The position numbers were made by a program, and so were the translations under genes. Shown here one piece after another: positions 1 through 6,957 of a DNA stretch of 17,002 bases. Positions within the stretch are counted from its first letter, which is position 1. Every line of letters starts with the position of its first letter. The notes beneath the pieces are model-generated. The model did no database searches. It saw only the letters and a program-made list of their open reading frames with translations, and was not told the origin of the DNA. Source of the DNA: Bovifimicola ammoniilytica (GTDB taxonomy: Bacteria; Bacillota; Clostridia; Lachnospirales; Lachnospiraceae); assembly GCF_025567085.1 (NCBI RefSeq), contig NZ_JAOQJN010000016.1, forward strand, positions 1-17,002. The letters run 5' to 3'.

Positions 1-86
1 CATTTTTGCTTAGTGTTCATATCAATATATTCATCACTAACATTTTCAGGCGATAATTCTTTAACTTCCGGTGCTGTTTTTTCTAT
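1..86 (-). repeat. Terminal direct repeat, left copy (identical to 16917-17002)
   Basis: Identical to the last 86 bases. Joining the two copies gives a 16,916-bp circle, with codon TGG completed across the junction (bases 2, 1 and 16916) and one open frame from 2462 through the junction to 13373. Confidence 0.97.
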
Positions 87-2462
87 AACTAACTTATTTT
101 CTGATAATAAAACATAATCACTATTTCCTGCATTATCTGTTAATTTAGCATATATATACTTACTAAGTGTTGTATCCTGTCTCTTGATAGTTACATTAAC
201 TTCATCATCAGATATTTTCACATCAGCAGGATTAATTTTATTCTGTTCTATTTCACTATCCTTAGGTTCATCGATTATACTATCTAATGCATATACTTCT
301 ACATTATTTACTCCGGATATTTCATCTTTTACATAGAAATTTACCTTTACATCGTCATTAGTAAACATCTCATTTCCAATTGGGCTGATTTCCATATCAT
401 TTTTATCTTTAAATGTAGTTTTCTTTTCTGCATCATTTATAACATAAGGTGGCTTTGTATCAATACCAATTTCTTTTGATATATTAGAATTGTCATTTCC
501 TGCGTTATCTCTAGCTTTAACAGATACAATATAATTGTATACTCCACCTATTTTATAATCAGTTGTATACGTGCCTTTTATTTCTATAATTCTATTACCA
601 TCTTTTATGGCTTCTATATTTTCAAGACTAGCCTGCTTATTATTAACTTCTATTTTATAATCTTCCGGTTTATTATTGTAATCACTTACATCAATTCCTG
701 ACTCTTCATCCGTAATTGTAATTTCATATTTAACATTTTTATTAAACCAATTCGAATAAAATGAATTTTCTTTCTTATCTATGCTAATCTTTGGAGCATT
801 CTGTTCAATTATTAATTTTTTATCTGATAAAGCTACATATCTGTAATTTCCCACCTTATCATATAATTTGGCATATACATATTTTTCATAAGCAGCTCTG
901 TCAGGATTAGGTGCAATTATTGTATATGTTGCTACACCGTCGGTAATTTCAGCATTACCACGTCTATTACTGTCGTTTAATAAATCATTAATATCCTCTA
1001 CTGTTCTATTATCTGTATCAATAAATTCATCATATTCATATATTTCTACTTTGTCTATTTCTGAACTTAATTCATCATCTTTTACATTAAATAATATATT
1101 TACATTTTTATTACCATACATATAAAAATCATCTTCATTGGTAATATTTTTAAATTCTACTTTTCCATCTATATATGGTGCATTTTCATCTACATAGATA
1201 ATATCTTTGCTATCATCACTTTCTTCGCTCTTATTATCTGCATTATCAGCAGCCTCTATGACAATTTCATATTTACCATCTATTGGTGTATAATCTTTTA
1301 ACTCGAAACTTCCATTAATGATTTTATTAAAACCATCGTCTGTTGTCTCAATAATATTTTCTGTTTTATTACTTACTTCATTGCCATTAACTTTTATACT
1401 ATATTCTTTTATACCTGAACCATTATCAGATATTTCATAGTTATAACCATATGACTCTATATCTTGAACTTTTATCCATTTTTTACCATCTAATAAACTA
1501 TAGTCATTATTGTTAATTGAAATTGTACATGTTGGATTATCGTTATCCAGTAATAATTTTTTATTACTCAATAATACATAATTTTCCTTACCACATATAT
1601 CTTTAATATATGCACATAGATATCCTCCTGTGTAATATCCTTTTTCCACCATTTCATAATTCAACGTTGTTACCAGTGTAGTATTACTGTTATTAATATT
1701 ATTATATTTTAAAATAATGGACTTATTTTTTATGTCATCTGTACTATTAGTATTTGCAAGATAAAATTCTACAGTTTCAATACTTGATTGATTATTATTA
1801 TTATCTGAATCAGTATCAAATGAAACATTTAACTTATTACCAATTATGTAATTATCTTTTTCTTCAGTAAAACCACTAATTTTGATACTATCATTAATAA
1901 TTTCAGGTGCTTTACTTTCTACATAGATAACCTTTTCTTCAGTACTATCTATATTATTTGCATTTATTGAAGTTACATTTATCACATATTTATCATCCTT
2001 AAGTATGTCTTTTTCTAATTTTATATTATATTCTTTAGATTTTTTCTGATTGTCCTCGTCATATGTAATATTAATTATTTCTGTATTATTAACCTTAATT
2101 ACAGTTTGTACAATATTGCTTTTATCATCTTTTACATTGACTTTGATTCCAGGATTATTGTCTAAGTCATCAACACTTATATAATTTAAACCTTTTTGCT
2201 CATCCTTAATCACTAAAGCATCTAATTCAAATGTTATCTCTGGTTTACCTTTTTCCTGTACATTTCCCGAAGATGACGTATTGCCATCTGAGGCTGTATT
2301 TCCCGAGCTTGAAGTATTACCTTCTGATGCATTGTTACCTGATGTGGCACTGTTTCCAGATGTTGCACCATTATATTCAATTGCTTTGGTAACATTCGGA
2401 ATTCCACATACAAGCATGGTTGCTGCCAATGTGGCTGCCAAAATTCTTCTTTTACTTATCAT
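1..2462 (-). CDS. Giant Ig-like-repeat surface protein, N-terminal part (runs off the window)
   Basis: Open frame of 820 codons plus 2 nt, with no stop before base 1, so the C-terminus is not directly visible. The ATG at 2462-2460 follows an AAAGGA ribosome binding site. Residues 1-27 form a signal peptide (MISKRR, a hydrophobic stretch, then NVTKA before the likely cleavage site). Residues 34-67 are an SGN/EGN/DGN-rich linker. The rest is a series of beta-rich Ig-like modules with recurring motifs: D(N/K)xGN near domain ends, YVLLSxxKLxIExxAP at module borders (near nt 1550, 810 and 86), and SGIxxYxIxV in domain cores. Modules are about 240-247 residues, apparently two Ig-like domains each. 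The protein is likely exported and exposed, with adhesin-like or structural function inferred only from architecture. It starts 38 bp after the zinc-ribbon gene, so it is probably the operon's last gene. The frame continues exactly into the gene ending at 13373 if the window is circular. Confidence 0.85.
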   Translation of the reverse strand, partial: MISKRRILAATLAATMLVCGIPNVTKAIEYNGATSGNSATSGNNASEGNTSSSGNTASDGNTSSSGNVQEKGKPEITFELDALVIKDEQKGLNYISVDDLDNNPGIKVNVKDDKSNIVQTVIKVNNTEIINITYDEDNQKKSKEYNIKLEKDILKDDKYVINVTSINANNIDSTEEKVIYVESKAPEIINDSIKISGFTEEKDNYIIGNKLNVSFDTDSDNNNNQSSIETVEFYLANTNSTDDIKNKSIILKYNNINNSNTTLVTTLNYEMVEKGYYTGGYLCAYIKDICGKENYVLLSNKKLLLDNDNPTCTISINNNDYSLLDGKKWIKVQDIESYGYNYEISDNGSGIKEYSIKVNGNEVSNKTENIIETTDDGFNKIINGSFELKDYTPIDGKYEIVIEAADNADNKSEESDDSKDIIYVDENAPYIDGKVEFKNITNEDDFYMYGNKNVNILFNVKDDELSSEIDKVEIYEYDEFIDTDNRTVEDINDLLNDSNRRGNAEITDGVATYTIIAPNPDRAAYEKYVYAKLYDKVGNYRYVALSDKKLIIEQNAPKISIDKKENSFYSNWFNKNVKYEITITDEESGIDVSDYNNKPEDYKIEVNNKQASLENIEAIKDGNRIIEIKGTYTTDYKIGGVYNYIVSVKARDNAGNDNSNISKEIGIDTKPPYVINDAEKKTTFKDKNDMEISPIGNEMFTNDDVKVNFYVKDEISGVNNVEVYALDSIIDEPKDSEIEQNKINPADVKISDDEVNVTIKRQDTTLSKYIYAKLTDNAGNSDYVLLSENKLVIEKTAPEVKELSPENVSDEYIDMNTKQK
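2262..2363 (-). repeat. SGN-rich linker repeat in giant surface protein
   Basis: Residues 34-67 of the N-terminal giant-protein piece repeat short S/T-x-G-N units (TSGN, SEGN, SSGN, SDGN), encoded by near-repeated 12-18 bp blocks. This is typical of a flexible spacer between a signal peptide and the first folded surface domain. The unit number could vary by slippage. Confidence 0.7.
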
Positions 2463-2500
2463 TTCTTTCTGTCCTTTCTCTAATGTTTTATATATTATAT

Positions 2501-3820
2501 TTAGTTATCATATTCTGCTATAACATCATATTCTCCATCTTCATCTAATGTAATAGTTATACTGATTAAGCGATTATTACCATCTACTTTACTTGTTGTA
2601 TTGCAACCATCTGAAAATGCATTCTCTAAATATGTCACAAAACTGTCCTCTCCTCCATAAGATTCGAATATAATTGCTCCATTATCTTTTATATAATATC
2701 TGGCCGGTTCTCCAACATACTCTACAACCGCCTCATTACCTCCATCCATAACTGCCTCTGTTATACAATTCTTAACAGTTTTTACTACTTCATCCAAATT
2801 CTTTGAATCTTCTTCTTTGGTTGCCTCTAAATCAAATTCTTCAGAATCATCATCTTCTTCATATGTTGAATCGTCATTCTCAGAATCTATTGAAATCAGA
2901 TACCATGAATCATTAATTTCAAACATTGTGAACCAATACTGCTCCGTTTCACCAGAATTATCATCTTTAGTTCTATAGGAAATATCTGCCTGTACTCTTT
3001 TAGCTGCGGTTATATGTACAGCTTTGCCATATTCCTCTTTATACATTTGGTTAATCTCTTTGATTGAATATCCAATATCATTTTCTTGTTTAATTATCTT
3101 ATATGTAAAAGTAATATCATCATCATCTGAAATATCTTCATCAAAGCCTTCTTTAAATTCTGTAATAAAATCTTCCATGAATTCTTTAATTTCTTCTTTA
3201 GACGAACTCTCTGTCCACTCTTTTATTTCATCAATAGCTTCTTTGGGCATAAGTGATAACAACTTTTCTGTATCTTTATCATTAACTGATTGAATAAACT
3301 CTTTAACGACATCATTAGAACTTCTGCTTTTATTTTTATTTACCAATAACATTGTCACAGCTATTCCTGATACTATAATAAGTAACATTACCAGACTTAT
3401 TATTACTCCAGTAATTAATCGTTTCTTCTTTCTATTAGGCGAAGCTGTTTTCTTGTTTTTCTTATTTGTCTTATTGTTAATATCGTTTTGTACTGTATAT
3501 GGCTGATTATTATAATACTGTTCACCATATGTGTTAGTACTTATATTACTTTGTTGTCCCGTATAGTATTGATTTACATATTGACTATTTTCATAGTTAT
3601 TTCTATTATTCTCATATCCAGTATATGGTTGATTTAGCCTTTGCTGACCTCCATACATATTTCCATTTGAATTATTCTCATATCCCGAATATGACTGATT
3701 TGAATATTGAGTGTTTCCATATGAATTATTATTCACATAATTTTCTTCCATGGTACTTCCACACCTTGGACAAAACGGTGTTCCGGCACTTACTTCTGCA
3801 CCACATTTTCTACATAACAT
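2501..3820 (-). CDS. Zinc-ribbon, N/Y/Q-rich, single-pass membrane protein
   Basis: 439 residues; ATG at 3820 preceded by AGGAGG with good spacing. Residues 3-20 hold a zinc ribbon with two CxxC pairs (C3, C6, C17, C20). Residues about 27-113 are extremely rich in Asn, Tyr, Gln, Gly and Ser, with recurring pieces such as QPYTGYENN and QYYTGQQSN. A Lys-rich stretch (119-134) precedes one transmembrane segment (about 136-160). The remaining roughly 280 residues are probably extracytoplasmic: a domain with the look of NTF2/DUF4878-type folds (VVKEFIQSVNDKD, later YWFTMFEINDSWYLISID), a very acidic Asp/Glu stretch, and a second small domain at the C-terminus. No enzymatic motif was seen. It lies 25 bp downstream of the ETT-motif membrane protein. 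The cytoplasmic zinc ribbon plus external sensor-like domain suggests a signalling or scaffold role in the kinase cluster (inference). Confidence 0.85.
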   Translation of the reverse strand: MLCRKCGAEVSAGTPFCPRCGSTMEENYVNNNSYGNTQYSNQSYSGYENNSNGNMYGGQQRLNQPYTGYENNRNNYENSQYVNQYYTGQQSNISTNTYGEQYYNNQPYTVQNDINNKTNKKNKKTASPNRKKKRLITGVIISLVMLLIIVSGIAVTMLLVNKNKSRSSNDVVKEFIQSVNDKDTEKLLSLMPKEAIDEIKEWTESSSKEEIKEFMEDFITEFKEGFDEDISDDDDITFTYKIIKQENDIGYSIKEINQMYKEEYGKAVHITAAKRVQADISYRTKDDNSGETEQYWFTMFEINDSWYLISIDSENDDSTYEEDDDSEEFDLEATKEEDSKNLDEVVKTVKNCITEAVMDGGNEAVVEYVGEPARYYIKDNGAIIFESYGGEDSFVTYLENAFSDGCNTTSKVDGNNRLISITITLDEDGEYDVIAEYDN

Positions 3821-3845
3821 ATTTTCTTCCTCCTGTTTATCAATA

Positions 3846-4355
3846 TTAAATGACTATATCCGTATTTATATACACTATATCTCTGATTATAATAAATTCA
3901 TTTGGCATAATATCAGTCTTCTGATATGAATTAACTATTGAGCCGGAGACTACATTGTAAATAGGCCTAACATTATTATTACTATTCAATAATGTGGTTT
4001 CCTCCGTATACAATAAGGTTGTCTCATCATTTGATAATACAGTGGTTTCCTCTATATTATTTTGTGTGATTTTTGAAGTCGGTATTTTACTGGTAATTGG
4101 GACACCACCAATTTTAGATGTCCTGCCCAGTTTTCTTCCTGTATCCTGTGTAATATTTCCAGACGATACATCACTTGTATACGAATTATGTTCATTTATT
4201 TCTTTAATTGCCTTTTTCCTTGATATACCTGTGATGTAGCCAAATACCCGGTTAATCTTTAGTGTAAAAAATAAAATAACAGCGATTACAAGAAAAACTA
4301 CGGCACATATATATCCTATCTGTGAAATCAATCTATATTTATCAACAATATTCAT
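3846..4355 (-). CDS. Small membrane protein with three ETT(V/L)L motifs
   Basis: 169 residues; ATG at 4355 only 2 nt after the kinase stop codon, with its GGAGG ribosome binding site inside the kinase 3' end, so translation is probably coupled. One transmembrane segment (about 13-32) is followed by a basic segment and a Ser/Thr/Asn-rich tail. The tail carries three close motifs: EETTVL (T104/T105), DETTLL (T112/T113) and EETTLL (T120/T121). ETT sites of this form are the phosphothreonine docking sites of mycobacterial GarA-type proteins, so this is a candidate substrate of the adjacent kinase and ligand for the FHA protein (inference). The C-terminal 40 residues are hydrophobic and beta-like. 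No known family was recognised. Confidence 0.8.
   Translation of the reverse strand: MNIVDKYRLISQIGYICAVVFLVIAVILFFTLKINRVFGYITGISRKKAIKEINEHNSYTSDVSSGNITQDTGRKLGRTSKIGGVPITSKIPTSKITQNNIEETTVLSNDETTLLYTEETTLLNSNNNVRPIYNVVSGSIVNSYQKTDIMPNEFIIIRDIVYINTDIVI
3987..4055 (-). other. Cluster of three ETT(V/L)L motifs (candidate phospho-sites)
   Basis: Codons 101-123 of the 169-residue membrane protein encode three copies of an acidic-T-T-aliphatic-L motif within 23 residues. Same-type motifs occur twice next to the FHA domain encoded at 7291-7338. Phosphorylation is inferred from motif similarity and from the neighbouring kinase and FHA genes. Confidence 0.55.
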
Positions 4356-4357
4356 AA

Positions 4358-6013
4358 TTAATCCTCCATATAGACTGTATCAATTTTTCTATTGACATAT
4401 TCAAGTCTTGACTCTATATATTTTTTTATCTGTACAATATCTTCCGTCTTATCATCCTGAACACTTCCACTGATAATTTCAACATTATCTAAACAGATAT
4501 TCATCTGATCCTTAGTTACACCATCAGTTTTAAATTCATCTGTATATCCCTCTATTGCATTTAATATCATTTTGCATGAATTAAGTTTAAGATTGTCATT
4601 GACTCCTTTATTCAATATAGCTTCAATTAACTTATCTATGTTTTTCCAATATTCCATATATTCGCCTCTATCAGTAGACTCCGTAATGGAATTCTGAATG
4701 TTTCTTCTGAAATTCGCCATATTGTAAAATATTTCTGCCAAGTCTTTATTACTATCTCTTTTAGACACCTTTCCAAAATAAGTGCATACTGCATCAAATC
4801 TGGAATTATCTTCCTCCATTGTCTCATCGCAATAGTACCAATATAGAATTCCGATGTTATAACATACATCACTGTATCCCAGTTCATCACTTTTTAATGA
4901 CTTCCCATATGTAAGCATAACCTCTTCAATTTCATTCATTTCGGTTCTGGAAAATATTTTGTCATCCTTATATATTTTATTGATTAACTCAAGGTATGCC
5001 TCCTTATCTCCCGGTTTAATCTTTATCGCATCTATATATAAATCGTGTTTTTCATCCATTGTAGAACTTTCTGCCCGCTCTAAAACCGAATCATATTGTT
5101 CTTCTGTTTTGGCAAGTACCAGTTTATTTCCTGTGATACCTGTTGCTACTCCGGCTAAGGATAAACATACCATTGAAGAGAAAGCAATCATCTTTCTCCA
5201 CTGTTTTTTTCTATATTTTTTATCACTCTCATCGCAATGTTCTAAATCATACATTAATTCAGCACAATTCTGATATCTCTTATCTGCATCATGTTCGGTA
5301 CATTTTCTGATAATCTGTTCTAATCCCTCTGACAGCATCATATTACTTGCCCTTATTCCCTGTGCAAACCCACTAACTGTAGGATAATTTCCCGTAACTA
5401 AATGATACAATGTAGCACCAAGACTATATATATCTGTTCTTGCATCTGACTCACTTGTCTTTTCATACTGTTCCGGTGCTGCATATCCGACCGTACCAAG
5501 AGCAATTGTATCTTCCATCTTCATTCCCTTGAATTCTCTTACAGTTCCAAAGTCGAACAATTCAACATTGCCATCTGGTTTACGCATTATATTTGCCGGT
5601 TTCATATCTCTGTAAATTATGTTTTTCTTATGTAAATATCCAAGCACATCGCATAACTGTTTTCCCCATTTAATAACCAGTTCCTGAGGCTGGGCGCCAT
5701 ACTCATCTAACAGTTTTTTCAGTGTAACTCCTTCGATATAATCCATAACTATCAGATAATTATCTTCATTTTCTATAACATCTATAATTTCCGGCATATT
5801 AGGATGTCGACAGTTTTTGAGCAGATTAATCTCAGCTTTAATACCTATACTATTTATAGAAGCATCATTCTGACTATCTTTTCTTACTTCTTTGATTGCC
5901 CATGATTTATTAACACTTTCATTCATAGCCAGATATACAACACTCATACCACCTTTACCTATCTGGTTAAGAATCTTATATTTTCCGTCAATGACTTCAC
6001 CAATCTTTAACAT
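4358..6013 (-). CDS. Membrane-anchored Ser/Thr protein kinase (Hanks type) with TPR-like outer region
   Basis: 551 residues. Cytoplasmic kinase domain at about 12-260 with all key elements: glycine loop GKGGMSVVY (19-27), Lys41 in AIKEV, helix-C Glu61, catalytic loop YRDMKPANI (Asp136, Asn141; Tyr replaces the usual His), DFG at 154-156, and APE at 179-181. It should phosphorylate Ser/Thr using ATP. After a Lys/Arg-rich stretch one transmembrane helix (about 274-294) follows. The outer 255 residues are alpha-helical and TPR-like (for example EKHDLYIDAIKIKPGDKEAY), with no PASTA repeats. The start is set by GAGG plus a 5-nt spacer; this GAGG lies in the direct repeat bordering the upstream hairpin element. 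It is separated from the PP2C gene by that element and ends 2 nt before the next gene. It is probably antagonised by the PP2C phosphatase. Confidence 0.95.
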   Translation of the reverse strand: MLKIGEVIDGKYKILNQIGKGGMSVVYLAMNESVNKSWAIKEVRKDSQNDASINSIGIKAEINLLKNCRHPNMPEIIDVIENEDNYLIVMDYIEGVTLKKLLDEYGAQPQELVIKWGKQLCDVLGYLHKKNIIYRDMKPANIMRKPDGNVELFDFGTVREFKGMKMEDTIALGTVGYAAPEQYEKTSESDARTDIYSLGATLYHLVTGNYPTVSGFAQGIRASNMMLSEGLEQIIRKCTEHDADKRYQNCAELMYDLEHCDESDKKYRKKQWRKMIAFSSMVCLSLAGVATGITGNKLVLAKTEEQYDSVLERAESSTMDEKHDLYIDAIKIKPGDKEAYLELINKIYKDDKIFSRTEMNEIEEVMLTYGKSLKSDELGYSDVCYNIGILYWYYCDETMEEDNSRFDAVCTYFGKVSKRDSNKDLAEIFYNMANFRRNIQNSITESTDRGEYMEYWKNIDKLIEAILNKGVNDNLKLNSCKMILNAIEGYTDEFKTDGVTKDQMNICLDNVEIISGSVQDDKTEDIVQIKKYIESRLEYVNRKIDTVYMED

Positions 6014-6022
6014 ACTAACCTC
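6014..6022 (-). repeat. Direct repeat (TSD-like), downstream copy, containing the kinase SD
   Basis: Minus-strand GAGGTTAGT lies directly against the kinase ATG and is identical to 6159-6167 on the other side of the hairpin element. It provides the Shine-Dalgarno sequence and spacer for the kinase. It looks like a 9-bp target-site duplication. Confidence 0.6.
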
Positions 6023-6158
6023 ATTTCTGAGCGGCTTGTCGCAAAGAGGCGATGCGAAATTCGCACAGGCGATTTCTCATCTGACATAAACGATATTTGC
6101 TTTCGCTCCGAAGCAAATAGCTGTGTGAAAAACAATCGCATCAGCATTATTTTTTCAC
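6023..6158 (-). repeat. Hairpin-rich intergenic element, copy A (136 bp)
   Basis: Non-coding block between the PP2C and kinase genes, closely matching the block at about 10737-10833. Shared parts include the hairpin with loop GCTGATGCG (here 6123-6160, arms GTGTGAAAAA/TTTTTCACAC), then GATGAGAAATCGCC, a palindrome-like GCGAA/TTCGC stretch and CATCGCCTCTT, ending in AGAAAT. Copy A additionally has about 39 bp with its own perfect 8-bp hairpin (6095-6118, arms ATTTGCTT/AAGCAAAT) that copy B lacks. Identical 9-bp direct repeats flank it. No open reading frame is present, so it resembles a MITE/REP-like element moved in trans. A role in RNA processing or stability within the operon is possible but not shown. 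Confidence 0.7.
6095..6118 (-). repeat. Extra 8-bp-stem hairpin present only in copy A
   Basis: ATTTGCTT and AAGCAAAT form a perfect inverted repeat around an 8-nt GC-rich loop. It lies in the roughly 39-bp segment that distinguishes copy A from copy B, so the element family exists in at least two length forms or this segment is a nested insertion. Confidence 0.6.
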
Positions 6159-6167
6159 ACTAACCTC
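6159..6167 (-). repeat. Direct repeat (TSD-like), upstream copy
   Basis: Minus-strand GAGGTTAGT, part of a GGAGGTTAGTGTG stretch just after the PP2C stop codon. It matches 6014-6022. It was probably the ancestral ribosome binding site of the kinase before the element inserted. Confidence 0.55.
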
Positions 6168-6178
6168 CAGATATTTTT

Positions 6179-6946
6179 CTAATATGTTCTTATAAATGCT
6201 ACAGAAATATTATCTTTTTCATTTCTAAGCTTATTCATCTCTATTAATGTAGTTCCATTCCGACTCATTATTTCTTCGTTTGTTGAAACCTCCGGTCCAA
6301 GGTAAGCATATATCTCTTCCGGTAAAATAACGTGTCTAAAACCATCTGAGCAGAACATATATACTGTATCCTTTTGCACCTCACCAAAGAACATATCAGG
6401 AATGACAACCTGAGAAGCACCTATGCATTGCAGAAGTATACTTTTTCTAGGATCGTTATCTGCCTGTTCTCTTGTAAGTAATCCTTTTCTGAATTCACTT
6501 TCAACAAGTGTCTGATCTTCAGTAATAACCTTTACTGCACCTTTTAACTCATATGCTCTGGAATCACCCACGTTCATAATGTAATATCTTGTGTCTGTAA
6601 ATAATCCGACACATAATGTGGTTCCAATTGCTATTCCATTTCTTCCACCATATTCACTTAAACGTCTGTTTTCAATAGCAACTATTTTCTCCCATTCACT
6701 TCTGATTACTCCATCAGATAATCCATTTTTAACAAGTGCAGGCAAAGTATTATAAAACCAACCTGAAAATGCATTTACTACGTCTGCACTTGCAACTTCT
6801 CCGAGTGCTAATCCACCCATTCCATCACACATAACAACCATAGCAATATTTCCTATTACAGTTTTAGCAACCTTTATTGTGACACTATCCTGATTAGTTT
6901 CTTTATGAATACCTACATCTGTACATGCAGCCACTAAATATTCCAT
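6179..6946 (-). CDS. PP2C-family Ser/Thr protein phosphatase
   Basis: 255 residues, the usual length of the bacterial stand-alone PP2C (PrpC/Stp type). Metal-binding and catalytic motifs are in order: DVGxxxxxNQD (10-20), CDGMGG (40-45), GTT (108-110), VGDSRAY (126-132), TEDQTL (142-147, where most relatives have TxDHS/T), CSDG (199-202), and DN (245-246). All core acidic residues are present, so it should be an active Mn/Mg-dependent phosphatase. There is no signal peptide or membrane segment, so it is cytoplasmic. ATG at 6946 follows GGAGG; it begins 11 bp after the FHA gene. With the kinase just downstream it forms the usual writer/eraser pair, the likely target being proteins phosphorylated by that kinase, including the FHA and ETT-motif proteins (inference). 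Confidence 0.95.
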   Translation of the reverse strand: MEYLVAACTDVGIHKETNQDSVTIKVAKTVIGNIAMVVMCDGMGGLALGEVASADVVNAFSGWFYNTLPALVKNGLSDGVIRSEWEKIVAIENRRLSEYGGRNGIAIGTTLCVGLFTDTRYYIMNVGDSRAYELKGAVKVITEDQTLVESEFRKGLLTREQADNDPRKSILLQCIGASQVVIPDMFFGEVQKDTVYMFCSDGFRHVILPEEIYAYLGPEVSTNEEIMSRNGTTLIEMNKLRNEKDNISVAFIRTY

Positions 6947-6957
6947 TCAAGCCTCCA

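Noticed and set aside
2281..2523. Plus-strand reading frame of 80 codons near the start of the giant gene
   Set aside because: Antisense of the SGN linker and signal peptide; composition is explained by the coding strand.
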